Shown here piece after piece: positions 8,910 to 17,638 of a stretch of 39,078 nucleotides of DNA (position 1 is its first letter; each line of letters starts with the position of its first letter). Origin of the DNA: Cytophagaceae bacterium (lineage in GTDB: Bacteria; Bacteroidota; Bacteroidia; Cytophagales; Spirosomataceae); NCBI GenBank assembly GCA_027488335.1, contig JAIYBU010000160.1:1-39078 (forward strand). The letters are read 5' to 3'. A program made the translations under genes and the position numbers. The notes below the pieces were generated by a model. It saw nothing but the letters and a program-made list of their open reading frames with translations. It was not told the origin of the DNA and made no database searches.

Positions 8910-10289
8910 ATGAACACTTACATCGAACAAAATAAAGACCGTTTTTTAGACGAACTTTTTGATTTTCTCAGAATTCCGTCGGTAAGTGCCGACTCAAAGT
9001 TTCAGCCAGATATGCTTCGTGCGGCTGAATTCATAAAAGAAAAATTATTGACTGCTGGCCTCGATAAAGCCGAAATTTGCCCAACCGCAGGCCACCCAAT
9101 TGTATATGCCGAAAAAATAGTAGATGCTTCATTACCAACAATTTTGGTTTATGGTCACTACGATGTACAGCCTGCCGACCCTTACGAATTGTGGGATTCT
9201 CCACCGTTTGAGCCAACCATAAAAGTAACCAAAAATCATCCCGATGGAGCAATTTTTGCCCGTGGCTCGTGCGATGACAAAGGTCAAATCTACATGCACG
9301 TAAAAGCGATAGAAATGATGTTGGCACAAGGTGGCTTGCCGTGCAACGTAAAAATAATGTTTGAGGGTGAAGAAGAAGTAGGCTCTGAAAATTTAGGCGT
9401 GTTTGTGAAAGCAAACAAAGAAAAACTTGCTGCTGATTTGATTCTGATTTCTGACACTTCAATCATTGCAAACGATATTCCTTCGGTAGAAACAGGCTTG
9501 CGTGGTCTTACTTATATGGAGGTTGCCGTTACTGGTCCTAACCGTGATTTACACTCGGGCGTGTACGGCGGAGCAGTAGCAAATCCTGTAAATATACTCT
9601 GCCAAATGATTGCCTCGATGCACGATACCGATGGAAAAGTAACAATCAAAGGTTTTTACGATAAAGTTGCCGAACTTTCGCAAGCCGAGCGTGATGATTT
9701 AGAATCAGCACCGTTTGATTTGGAGGAATATAAAAAAGACCTTGATATTGCCGAAGTTTCGGGCGAAAAGGGTTACACCACTCGTGAGCGTGCAAGTATC
9801 CGCCCAACGCTTGATGTCAATGGTATTTGGGGAGGTTATACGGGCGAAGGCTCAAAAACCGTTTTGCCATCAAAAGCATTTGCTAAAATTTCGATGCGAC
9901 TTGTCCCTGACCAAGATTGGGAAGAAATTGCAGATTTGTTTGAAGCACACTTCAAAGCGATTGCTCCGCCAACAGTAAAAGTTGAAGTGACTCGTCACCA
10001 CGGTGGACAACCTTACGTAACGCCGACTGATTCTGCGGGTTACAAAGCCGCAGTATTAGCTTTGGAAGAAGCATTTGGCAAGAAACCAGTGCCAACCCGT
10101 GGGGGTGGAAGTATTCCGATTGTGGCTTTGTTTGAGCAAGAATTGGGGCTGAAATCAATCCTTTTGGGTTTTGGTTTAGACTCTGATGCCCTACACTCAC
10201 CAAATGAGCATTATGGATTGTTTAATTTCTTCAAAGGAATCGAGACTATTCCTTTGTTCTTTAAGCATTACGCAGCATTAATGAAGTAA
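8910..10289 (+). CDS. M20-family metallopeptidase (dipeptidase)
   Basis: Zinc-dependent peptidase of clan MH. The 459-residue protein shows all ligands in order: His in YGHYDVQPAD, the bridging Asp in ARGSCDDKGQ, the catalytic Glu-Glu in FEGEEEVGSENL, an Asp in LISDTS, and the C-terminal His in LHSPNEHYGL. The insert between the two halves contains the dimerisation ('lid') domain with the His of RDLHSGVYGG. This is the layout of the M20 dipeptidases (CNDP-like), cytosolic and probably acting on dipeptides. It is followed after a single base by the FAD oxidoreductase gene, so the two are co-transcribed. Confidence 0.93.
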   Translation: MNTYIEQNKDRFLDELFDFLRIPSVSADSKFQPDMLRAAEFIKEKLLTAGLDKAEICPTAGHPIVYAEKIVDASLPTILVYGHYDVQPADPYELWDSPPFEPTIKVTKNHPDGAIFARGSCDDKGQIYMHVKAIEMMLAQGGLPCNVKIMFEGEEEVGSENLGVFVKANKEKLAADLILISDTSIIANDIPSVETGLRGLTYMEVAVTGPNRDLHSGVYGGAVANPVNILCQMIASMHDTDGKVTIKGFYDKVAELSQAERDDLESAPFDLEEYKKDLDIAEVSGEKGYTTRERASIRPTLDVNGIWGGYTGEGSKTVLPSKAFAKISMRLVPDQDWEEIADLFEAHFKAIAPPTVKVEVTRHHGGQPYVTPTDSAGYKAAVLALEEAFGKKPVPTRGGGSIPIVALFEQELGLKSILLGFGLDSDALHSPNEHYGLFNFFKGIETIPLFFKHYAALMK

Positions 10290-10290
10290 A

Positions 10291-11670
10291 ATGATGGAAA
10301 AGCGATTCAATCAGTTGATTTTTGAAGAATTGAAAGCCCTTTTACAAGACCGTGTAACGAACGAGGTAAACATCCGAAACGAACACGGTGTTGGTTATAG
10401 CTATCATGTTTGTACACCACCCGATTGTGTTGTTTTTCCTAAAAATACAGAAGAAATTGCCGAAATCGTAAAGCTTTGTGCCAAATACAAAACACCGATT
10501 ATTCCGTTTGGAGCAGGCACTTCACTCGAAGGTCACGTTTTAGCCCTCGATGGTGGCGTATGTATTGATTTAAGTAAGATGAATCATATCATCGAAATCA
10601 ATACTGATGATATGTACGTAACCGTAGAGTCTGGCGTAACCCGTAACCAAATAGATGAGGCTTTAGAAGGAAGTGGGTTTTTCTTTCCGATTGGGCCTGG
10701 GGTAAATGCAACGTTAGGTGGCATGGCCAGTACCAGAGCATCAGGCACAAATGCAGTGCGTTATGGTACAATGAAAGACAATGTGTTGACACTCAAGGCG
10801 GTTTTACCTAATGGAGATATAATTCATACGGCAAGCAAAGCCAAGAAATCATCAGCGGGCTATGACCTTACTCGATTATTGGTCGGAGCAGAAGGTACGC
10901 TCGGAGTCATCACTGAGCTCACTCTTAAACTTCATAGCTATCCAGAGGCTATTTTTGCGGCAGTATGTTCGTTTCCGAGTGTTGAGTTGGCGGTTAAAAC
11001 TGCCATCAAAACTATCCAAAAAGGTATTCCGATTGCAAAAATTGAGCTACTTGACGACCAAATGATGCGTGCCATCAATTTATATTCAGCTCTCAATTAT
11101 GCCGAAAAACCTACGCTTTTTTTAGAATTCGGAGGCTCAAAAGCTGAATTAGAAGAACAGATAAGAAAAGTAGAAGAAATTGCCAATGAACATGCTTTAA
11201 TAGAGTTTTTGTGGGAAAAAAGTGAGGAGAATCGCAAAAAACTGTGGCGTGCCAGAACCGATGCCGCACCAGCTTCGGTAGCTTTGCGAGAAGGAGGAAA
11301 ATTGATGTCAACCGATGTGTGCGTGCCGATTTCAAAGCTGGCCAAGTGCATTGTTGATACCCAAGCAGATATTGCTGAAAGTGATATTTTAGCACCAATT
11401 TTGGGGCACGTAGGTGATGGGAATTTTCACTTAACTATTATAATTGACCCAAATGATACCAATGAATTTGAACGAGCAAAAGCCCTCAACGAAAGATTGG
11501 TAAAACGAGCCTTAGCCTTTGGTGGAACTTGCACAGGTGAGCATGGAGTTGGAGTAGGAAAGCTCCATTTTATGCAGCCTGAACACGGCGATGCACTCAA
11601 CATGATGCGAACCATTAAACGAGCCATCGACCCTGATAATATCATGAACCCAGGAAAATTATTGCCTTAG
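10291..11670 (+). CDS. FAD-linked 2-hydroxyacid dehydrogenase (GlcD / D-lactate dehydrogenase type)
   Basis: Flavoprotein of the PCMH/VAO fold that oxidises a 2-hydroxyacid such as D-lactate or glycolate. In the 459 residues the FAD-binding half carries PFGAGTSLEGHV and FFPIGPGVNATLGGMASTRASG and LVGAEGTLGVITELTLKL. The C-terminal FAD-oxidase domain carries GHVGDGNFH (a metal-binding His pair) and GGTCTGEHGVGVGK. This pattern is that of the LDHD/GlcD family. The gene starts one base after the M20 peptidase stop; two ATG codons in tandem make the exact start ambiguous by one residue. Substrate is not decidable from sequence, with D-lactate a reasonable guess. Confidence 0.9.
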   Translation: MMEKRFNQLIFEELKALLQDRVTNEVNIRNEHGVGYSYHVCTPPDCVVFPKNTEEIAEIVKLCAKYKTPIIPFGAGTSLEGHVLALDGGVCIDLSKMNHIIEINTDDMYVTVESGVTRNQIDEALEGSGFFFPIGPGVNATLGGMASTRASGTNAVRYGTMKDNVLTLKAVLPNGDIIHTASKAKKSSAGYDLTRLLVGAEGTLGVITELTLKLHSYPEAIFAAVCSFPSVELAVKTAIKTIQKGIPIAKIELLDDQMMRAINLYSALNYAEKPTLFLEFGGSKAELEEQIRKVEEIANEHALIEFLWEKSEENRKKLWRARTDAAPASVALREGGKLMSTDVCVPISKLAKCIVDTQADIAESDILAPILGHVGDGNFHLTIIIDPNDTNEFERAKALNERLVKRALAFGGTCTGEHGVGVGKLHFMQPEHGDALNMMRTIKRAIDPDNIMNPGKLLP

Positions 11671-11714
11671 AGTATAGTTTTGAGTAGAATATTTTTTGTG
11701 AGAACTATATTTTT

Positions 11715-11722
11715 TACTTTTG
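11715..11722 (+). promoter_or_regulatory. Candidate -7 element for murQ
   Basis: TACTTTTG fits TAnnTTTG; a TTTG at 11695-11698 precedes it by 16 bases, slightly closer than the usual 19-21. The start codon is 55 bases downstream. Confidence 0.4.
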
Positions 11723-11776
11723 AAGAAATTCACCAACTAATTAATAGTTTAAATTTTAATTGAAGACAGTAATACA

Positions 11777-12598
11777 ATGTCACTTGGCTTAGAAAAATTA
11801 GCAACCGAATCCTCTTCACATTACGATAATCTCGAAAAAATGTCAGTCCGAGAGTTGCTCGAAGGCATTAATAATGAAGATAAAACCGTGCCTTACGCCG
11901 TAGAAAAATGTATTCCACAGATTGAAGCATTGTTGAGCCAGATTGTGCCACGCATGAAAGCAGGCGGGCGTTTGTTTTACATTGGTGCGGGTACAAGTGG
12001 GCGTTTGGGGGTTGTTGACGCTTCTGAGTGTCCGCCAACGTTTGGTGTTCCTTTCGGAATGGTAGTGGGAATCATGGCAGGTGGAGATAGAGCTATCAGA
12101 AAAGCTGTTGAAAACGCCGAAGACGATATTGAACAGGCCTGGAAAGATTTAGAAGAGTACGAGATAAATACAAATGATTCTTTGATAGGAATTGCTGCAT
12201 CGGGTCGCACACCTTACGTAGTTGGAGGCTTGCGAACAGCACGTCAACAAGGAATCTTGACTGGTTGTGTAGTTTGTAATGCAGGAAGTGCCGTAGCCGC
12301 TGAAGCCGAATATCCAGTAGAAGCCGTTGTGGGGCCAGAATTCGTAACAGGTAGTACCCGCATGAAGTCAGGAACTGCTCAAAAACTGGTACTAAACATG
12401 ATTTCGACCTCACTGATGATTCAGCTTGGTAGAGTGAAAGGCAATAAGATGGTTGATATGCAGCTTACAAACCTCAAATTAGTAGAGAGAGGCGTAAGAA
12501 TGGTGATGAATGAATTGAATATTTCGCACGCAGAAGCAACCGAACTTTTACATACCTATGGCAGCGTAAGAAATGCTGTTGATAATTACAAAAAGTAA
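11777..12598 (+). CDS. murQ: N-acetylmuramic acid 6-phosphate etherase
   Basis: Cytosolic SIS-domain enzyme that removes the lactyl ether from N-acetylmuramic acid 6-phosphate to give N-acetylglucosamine 6-phosphate, for recycling of cell wall fragments. The 273 residues contain the signature GAGTSGRLGVVDASECPPTFG at about 69-89 and the second family motif GSTRMKSGTAQKLVLNMIS at about 194-212. The C-terminal helical tail is shorter than in the E. coli enzyme (298 residues), as is usual in Bacteroidota. No other cell-wall recycling gene is adjacent. The D-lactate released by the etherase could feed the FAD-linked hydroxyacid dehydrogenase just upstream, but that link is an inference from neighbourhood only. 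Confidence 0.96.
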   Translation: MSLGLEKLATESSSHYDNLEKMSVRELLEGINNEDKTVPYAVEKCIPQIEALLSQIVPRMKAGGRLFYIGAGTSGRLGVVDASECPPTFGVPFGMVVGIMAGGDRAIRKAVENAEDDIEQAWKDLEEYEINTNDSLIGIAASGRTPYVVGGLRTARQQGILTGCVVCNAGSAVAAEAEYPVEAVVGPEFVTGSTRMKSGTAQKLVLNMISTSLMIQLGRVKGNKMVDMQLTNLKLVERGVRMVMNELNISHAEATELLHTYGSVRNAVDNYKK

Positions 12599-12680
12599 CA
12601 AATAGTTTCGTACATTATAGAAAAGAAGATGAATGGAAACGCAAAATTCTATATTCTTCATTATCAATTTTTAATTATAA

Positions 12681-13670
12681 ATGTGGGACTGGTTTTCAAT
12701 CAATTGGCTTAGTTGGCAAACCCTACGTTCGTTCGTTTGGGCTGAAAAACTGTATCTATATGCTATCATTGGTGTCCCGTTTTTATTTCTATTTCGTTGG
12801 CTTTTTTATACACGTGGCCAACAAAAATTGGGGCTTTCGCTCACGAGTTATCAGCTTCGCACCAGTTGGATTAGTTACCTGCGTTTTATTCCACCGCTAT
12901 TTTTTATCTTGGGCGTTATCTGCGTTTTGTTATCATTGGCACGCCCGCAACGAGTACGAGAAAGCAAAGAACAGTTTTCAGAGGGCATTGATATTATGCT
13001 CGCTATAGACATCTCGGAGTCGATGTTGGCAACCGATTTAAGTCCGAATCGTTTGGAGGCGGCCAAAAATGTTGGTCACGAGTTCATCAAAGGGCGTTTT
13101 CAAGACCGAATCGGACTGGTTGTTTTTGCAGGAGAAGCCTTTTCGATGTGTCCACTTACGACCGATTACGAAGTGCTGAACGAATATCTCAACGAAATAA
13201 ATAGTAACCTCATAAAAACCACAGGAACGGCCATTGGAAGTGCGTTAGCTACGTGTATCAACCGTTTGCGTGAGATTCCGAGCAAAAGTAAAGTAGCTAT
13301 TATTTTGAGCGATGGCGATAATACAGCAGGTTCGCTCGACCCGCTCACGGCTACCGATTTGGCAAAATCGTTTGGTATAAAAGTTTATACGATTGCCGTT
13401 GGGGGGAACGATAGCGAAGTAAAAGTTGATGAAAATACACTCCGAGAAATTGCCCGTGAAGGAAATGGACAGTTTTTTAGGGCAACCGATAATCAAACCC
13501 TCCGAAATATCTTCGAGCAAATCAATCGCCTTGAAAAAGTAAAAATCAAAGATAATGTCTATCGTGATGTAGAAGATTTTTACTATATCTACCTCAATTG
13601 GGCGGTTGTATTTTTGTTAGCTGCGTTTTTTTTTAAAAATACGTTTGTTGGAAATATTTTGGAAGATTGA
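12681..13670 (+). CDS. BatA-like VWA-domain membrane protein
   Basis: A 329-residue protein with two hydrophobic segments at about residues 25-43 and 68-87, a von Willebrand factor A domain at about 100-295, and a final hydrophobic helix at about 305-322. The MIDAS metal site is intact: DISES at 110-114, a Thr in the KTTGTAIGSAL loop, and the Asp in ILSDGDN. This is the architecture of BatA of the Bacteroidota aerotolerance (bat) operon, whose biochemical role is unsettled. In bat operons it normally follows a MoxR ATPase and a DUF58 gene and precedes BatB; none of these is next to it here, so it is an isolated copy or a paralogue. Confidence 0.85.
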   Translation: MWDWFSINWLSWQTLRSFVWAEKLYLYAIIGVPFLFLFRWLFYTRGQQKLGLSLTSYQLRTSWISYLRFIPPLFFILGVICVLLSLARPQRVRESKEQFSEGIDIMLAIDISESMLATDLSPNRLEAAKNVGHEFIKGRFQDRIGLVVFAGEAFSMCPLTTDYEVLNEYLNEINSNLIKTTGTAIGSALATCINRLREIPSKSKVAIILSDGDNTAGSLDPLTATDLAKSFGIKVYTIAVGGNDSEVKVDENTLREIAREGNGQFFRATDNQTLRNIFEQINRLEKVKIKDNVYRDVEDFYYIYLNWAVVFLLAAFFFKNTFVGNILED

Positions 13671-13753
13671 GGTTGAAGTTTACTTAGGGTTTACCATGAA
13701 GGTCTTTCGTAAAGACTTTGGCAATATTTCTCTCCATCTAATTCATCAAAAAA

Positions 13754-15079
13754 ATGTCGAACAAACGAAAAATCATCTACGCTATTCTGTTAGCTATGCT
13801 TGTAGGATTAGTTTATGCGGGCAATTTTGCCATTCAATATGCCTATATTGGCTCATCGTACAATGCAAAAACCGTTTGTTCATGCATGTTTGTTTCGGGT
13901 CGAGATTTAGAAAATATTAAGTCCGAAGAACTTTATGCGGTGCCGTTTTCAACCATAAAAGTTGATGAAGTCAATAAAGCCGTAACGGCCAATATTTATA
14001 GTTTGGCTGAAACTAAAGCTATCTATCGTAAAGGGTTAGGTTGTACGTTGGTCAATGAGTTATCGGAAGAAGAAATTCGTAAACAGCCTTCTGTTCCATC
14101 GGCCGATACCCTTACCGAGAAACTCACCCCAGCCACTGATTTTACAGGAATTGATAAAATAACCTTAGAAAAGAGCATTAATGAAGCTTTTCAAGAAAAA
14201 GACCCTCAAAACGTGATTCGTACGAGAGCGATTGTTGTGCTACATGAAGGTAGAATTTTAGCCGAAAAATATGCTCCAAACATCAAACCCGAAACGCCAC
14301 TTTTGGGTTGGTCAATGACCAAGAGCGTAACCAGTGCCATGATTGGCCTTTTGGTGAAAGACGGAAAATTGGACATCAAAAAATCGGCTCCCATCACTGA
14401 ATGGCAAAACGATGAACGCAAGAAAATAACCATCGACCATCTGCTTCGTATGAGTAGCGGGCTTGGTTTTGAGGAAAACTATGCTGCACCGAGCGATGCC
14501 ACTCAAATGCTTTTCCGCAAGAAAGGTGCAGGAGCGTATGCTTTGTTGAGTAAAGCAGCTACCGAACCCGATAAAGTTTGGTCATATTCGAGCGGAACGA
14601 GTAATATTTTGCAGGAAATTATTCGCCGACAATTTGCTACCCACGCCGAGTACTTTGCTTTTCCATATCAGCGATTATTTCATAAAATAGGCATGAAAAG
14701 TGCCGTTCTTGAGCCTGATGCCTCGGGGACATTTGTTGGTTCTTCGTTTATGTACGCAACCGCTCGTGATTGGGCAAAATTTGGGCAATTATATCTGCAA
14801 GATGGTGTTTGGAATGGTGAGCGTTTATTGCCAGAAGGTTGGGTAAAATATTCAGCGACCGAAACCGCACATTCCGATGGAAAATATGCCGCTCATTTTT
14901 GGCTCGACCACCAAGATAAAACTTTTCCGCAAGATGCTTTTATGGCCGTAGGGTTTGAAGGGCAATATGTAACCGTCGTGCCATCGAAGAATTTAGTGAT
15001 TGTGCGTTTGGGGGGTACGCCAAAAGACAATTTCAATCATTCTGCCTTGGTGAAGGGTGTTGTGGCAGCAGTGAAATGA
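13754..15079 (+). CDS. Serine hydrolase, beta-lactamase class C / PBP4-like family
   Basis: A 441-residue envelope protein. It begins with an N-terminal hydrophobic segment (about residues 7-27, after MSNKRK) that acts as signal or anchor. After a 120-residue N-terminal region comes the serine hydrolase domain, with the nucleophile motif SMTK at 187-190 and the Tyr motif YSSGTSN near 275. The usual KTG box appears replaced by GFEGQYV near 400, common among the non-lactamase members. The family includes D-aminopeptidases, esterases and 6-aminohexanoate-dimer hydrolase-like proteins; the substrate is unknown. The Cys-rich C-S-C segment at about residues 42-44 just after the anchor may be surface-exposed. 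Convergent with rimO. Confidence 0.85.
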   Translation: MSNKRKIIYAILLAMLVGLVYAGNFAIQYAYIGSSYNAKTVCSCMFVSGRDLENIKSEELYAVPFSTIKVDEVNKAVTANIYSLAETKAIYRKGLGCTLVNELSEEEIRKQPSVPSADTLTEKLTPATDFTGIDKITLEKSINEAFQEKDPQNVIRTRAIVVLHEGRILAEKYAPNIKPETPLLGWSMTKSVTSAMIGLLVKDGKLDIKKSAPITEWQNDERKKITIDHLLRMSSGLGFEENYAAPSDATQMLFRKKGAGAYALLSKAATEPDKVWSYSSGTSNILQEIIRRQFATHAEYFAFPYQRLFHKIGMKSAVLEPDASGTFVGSSFMYATARDWAKFGQLYLQDGVWNGERLLPEGWVKYSATETAHSDGKYAAHFWLDHQDKTFPQDAFMAVGFEGQYVTVVPSKNLVIVRLGGTPKDNFNHSALVKGVVAAVK

Positions 15080-15091
15080 TGTTTTTAATTT

Positions 15092-15119
15092 GTAGAGCCG
15101 TTGCATGCAATGGCTCTAC
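15092..15119. repeat. 28-base near-perfect palindrome
   Basis: Left arm GTAGAGCCGTTGCA at 15092-15105 and right arm TGCAATGGCTCTAC at 15106-15119 pair along all 14 positions with one G-T wobble and no loop. It lies between two convergent genes but lacks a T-tract on either side, so it is not a simple terminator. It looks like a dispersed palindromic (REP/MITE-type) element; I recall a similar GTAGAGACGTTGCATGC palindrome as widespread in bacterial genomes. A truncated relative starts at 36759. Confidence 0.75.
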
Positions 15120-15143
15120 TACAATATCTCTACAATAATTCAA

Positions 15144-16451
15144 TCAAACCAAATCACCGTATAAATCAAATTCTTCGGCATTATTGATTTTTACATTTGC
15201 AAAATCTCCCATTCTTACGTACTGAGAAGCTGGTACAAGAACTTCATTATCAACCTCTGGCGAGTCGAATTCTGTTCTTCCGATAAAATATCCACCTTCT
15301 TTTCTATCAAACAATACTTTGTAGGTATTGCCAATTTTAGTTTGGTTCAGTTCGGCCGAAATTCCTTGTTGAAGCTCCATGATAATATCGGTGCGTTCTT
15401 GTTTTACTTCGGCTGGCACATCATCGGGCATCGTAAACGAATGTGTATCGTCTTCGTGCGAGTATTGGAAAACACCGAGTCTATCGAAACGCATTTTCTC
15501 TACAAAAAGATACATTTCTTCAAAATGTTCTTCGGTTTCGCCTGGGTGGCCTGCAATGAGCGTCGTTCTGATGGCAATATCTGGCACTTTCTCACGAATT
15601 GTATTTATCAAAGCCTCCGTTTTGGGTCGGTCAATGCCACGACGCATGATTTTCAACATTTCAGAAGAGCCATGTTGTAGTGGCATATCGAGGTAGTTAC
15701 ACACATTCGAACGATTCTTCATCACATCTAAAATATCCATCGGAAAACCTGATGGATAAGCATATTGCAAGCGAATCCAGTCGATACCTTCTACGTCAGA
15801 TAATTTATCAAGAAGCTCAGCTAAATTACGTTTCTTATAAATATCAAGACCATAATAAGTAAGGTCTTGGGCAATCAGAATTAGCTCTTTTGTGCCTTTT
15901 TTTGCTAAGTTTTGTGCTTGTAGCACCAACTCGTCCATTGGGCGACTTACGTGTCCACCACGCATGAGCGGAATGGCACAGAAGCTACACGGGCGGTCGC
16001 AACCTTCGGCAATTTTTAGGTAAGCGTAGTGGGCTGGCGTAGTCAAAAGGCGTTCACCAACTAACTCATGTTTGTAGTCTGCTTTTAGGGTTTTTAGCAT
16101 TCTTGGCAACTCATTCGTACCAAACCACGCATCAACCGTTGGTATTTCAACCGAAAGTTCATCTTTATAACGGTGTGATAAACAGCCAGTTACATACACT
16201 TTGTCAACGATTCCAGCATCTTTTGCATCGACATAACGTAAAATCGTGTCTATAGATTCTTGCTTGGCATTATCAATAAAACCACAGGTATTAATGATAA
16301 CAATATTGGCATCGTCTTTTTTCGACTCGTGTTCTACTTTCATGCCATTGCCTTTGAGTTGCGTATAAAGTACTTCTGAATCGACAAGGTTTTTCGAACA
16401 ACCGAGCGTAACGATATTGATTTTATTTTTTACGATTCCTTTAGTTTTCAT
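15144..16451 (-). CDS. rimO: Ribosomal protein S12 methylthiotransferase RimO
   Basis: Radical SAM enzyme that methylthiolates an Asp of ribosomal protein S12. The MTTase N-terminal domain supplies three Cys ligands (TLGCSKN, NTCGFID, VTGCLSH), followed by the radical SAM motif CDRPCSFCAIP and a C-terminal TRAM domain of about 65 residues. I choose the internal ATG giving MKTKGIVKNKINIVTLGCSKN (435 residues, the normal length). The longer frame adds 24 residues of no family resemblance, and its ATG lies at a -7-like element. TATTTTTG on the minus strand (16521-16528) is a candidate promoter, giving a leader of about 60 bases. Confidence 0.95.
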   Translation of the reverse strand: MKTKGIVKNKINIVTLGCSKNLVDSEVLYTQLKGNGMKVEHESKKDDANIVIINTCGFIDNAKQESIDTILRYVDAKDAGIVDKVYVTGCLSHRYKDELSVEIPTVDAWFGTNELPRMLKTLKADYKHELVGERLLTTPAHYAYLKIAEGCDRPCSFCAIPLMRGGHVSRPMDELVLQAQNLAKKGTKELILIAQDLTYYGLDIYKKRNLAELLDKLSDVEGIDWIRLQYAYPSGFPMDILDVMKNRSNVCNYLDMPLQHGSSEMLKIMRRGIDRPKTEALINTIREKVPDIAIRTTLIAGHPGETEEHFEEMYLFVEKMRFDRLGVFQYSHEDDTHSFTMPDDVPAEVKQERTDIIMELQQGISAELNQTKIGNTYKVLFDRKEGGYFIGRTEFDSPEVDNEVLVPASQYVRMGDFANVKINNAEEFDLYGDLV

Positions 16452-16569
16452 TTTTCTTTCTGAACAATTCAGGAAAGCGGATGCCGCCCGATTGTTGTAC
16501 ATATTTTTTGCAAAGTTCGGCAAAAATACCTTGTTTTCCTATTCAAAACGTTGACTTTGAATAGTTTTA

Positions 16570-16596
16570 CTGCGATTCTGGAGAATCGCTCCACAG
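16570..16596 (-). repeat. Dispersed hairpin element, copy 1
   Basis: Read on the minus strand it runs CTGTGGAGCGA, then TTC, then TCCAG, then AATCGCAG; the core arms GCGATTCT (16572-16579) and AGAATCGC (16582-16589) pair perfectly around GG. The same arrangement occurs at 26518-26544 and 34058-34083 on the plus strand. Confidence 0.75.
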
Positions 16597-16639
16597 GGTT
16601 TTATATATTGCATCGAAAAATGAATGATTGCTTATATAA

Positions 16640-17539
16640 ATGACTCGTTTAAAAGAAATACCCAAACTCAACCCTTCGCAGTTTGATGATTATCTGTTTG
16701 GAAATTGGAAACCAAAGGTTTCGAGTTTGTATGAGCATTTTCATATCGAACGCATCGAAAACTATAAATCTTTTCTCAAATTTCCCGTTTTGCCGCATCG
16801 TCGTTCGGTTTATTTTTTCTTATACGTAACCAAAGGCTTTGCCATCCGAAGCAAAGGATTGAGTAATTATGAAGTAAAAGCCAATACATTTTTTTGCCTT
16901 TCGACTGACCAAATTACTTCGCTTGAAGCCATTTCGGAGGATGTCGAGGGCTTTTATTGTCATTTTCAACCTGAGTTTTTTAATCAAGCCCTACTTAATA
17001 TTGACCTTGAAAAAGATTTCCCTTTTTTTCAGATAACTTCCGAGCCACTTATTCAGATTTCAGATAGTCGGCGAATTCTTGATTTATTAGAAATTTTAGT
17101 GGCCGAAAAACTACGAAACGAAGCCAATCGTGCCGAAATAATTGCTTTGTATCTAACAACATTTTTGAAAGAAATAAAAGAGTTTTATATACAAACACCC
17201 AAAAGCAGCAATAATGCAGCTTCTAACCTTACACAACGCTACAAAAATTTACTTTCCGAACTCATCTACGATAAAAAAACAGTTACCGAATTTGCTGAAA
17301 TTTTGGCGGTTTCGCCCAATCATTTACACAAATGTGTAAAGACTACAACGGGCAAATCAGCCCACGAATTATTGGAAGAAATGCGAGTTTTAGAAGCCAA
17401 AGTTTTGCTCAAACAAACACCCATGCGGATTGCCGAAATTGCATTTAAGATTGGCGGTTTCGAGCCAAGCGATTTTTCAAGATTCTTTAAATCTAAGACA
17501 GGAATTTCGCCAAAAGAGTATCGGAATTTACAAAACTGA
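16640..17539 (+). CDS. AraC-family transcriptional regulator of the hydroxycinnamate genes
   Basis: A 299-residue regulator. Residues 1-190 form a sensor domain of the cupin-like kind; the C-terminal 100 residues are an AraC/XylS double helix-turn-helix, with VTEFAEILAVSPNHLHKCVK as first and MRIAEIAFKIGGFEPSDFSRFFKSKTG as second DNA-reading unit, ending in the standard GISPKEYRN. It lies 99 bases upstream of the enoyl-CoA hydratase gene on the same strand, at the head of the p-hydroxycinnamate block, so it probably controls that block in response to an aromatic acid or CoA thioester. This is inference from position. The stop codon sits inside a sequence repeated ahead of the PhzS-like gene. 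Confidence 0.88.
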   Translation: MTRLKEIPKLNPSQFDDYLFGNWKPKVSSLYEHFHIERIENYKSFLKFPVLPHRRSVYFFLYVTKGFAIRSKGLSNYEVKANTFFCLSTDQITSLEAISEDVEGFYCHFQPEFFNQALLNIDLEKDFPFFQITSEPLIQISDSRRILDLLEILVAEKLRNEANRAEIIALYLTTFLKEIKEFYIQTPKSSNNAASNLTQRYKNLLSELIYDKKTVTEFAEILAVSPNHLHKCVKTTTGKSAHELLEEMRVLEAKVLLKQTPMRIAEIAFKIGGFEPSDFSRFFKSKTGISPKEYRNLQN

Positions 17540-17560
17540 TTGTTTTTGCCTATTTTATCT
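17531..17560 (+). promoter_or_regulatory. Shared upstream motif, copy A
   Basis: CAAAACTGATTGTTTTTGC followed by a T-rich stretch nearly matches the sequence at 22096-22124 ahead of the PhzS-like gene (12-base core GATTGTTTTTGC identical, flanks differing by one inserted T). Candidate operator for the neighbouring AraC regulator; not proven. Confidence 0.4.
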
Positions 17561-17638
17561 TTCCTTTTACCTACAATCTTTTCTTTTTATTATTCAACTT
17601 TGTGTTGAAATAAGTCAATCAGTTTTTGAATACATAAA

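Noticed and set aside
9031..9462. 143-residue minus-strand frame inside the M20 peptidase gene
   Set aside because: Fully covered by the certain peptidase frame with intact metal-binding motifs; no family resemblance.
11677..11722. Possible terminator after the FAD dehydrogenase (TATAGTT...AACTATA, then T run)
   Set aside because: Stem of only about 7 bp with a long loop and mismatches; the same T run overlaps the candidate murQ promoter.
15342..15696. Open frames of 105-112 residues on the plus strand opposite rimO
   Set aside because: They lie wholly antisense to the conserved rimO coding sequence and show no recognisable protein features.
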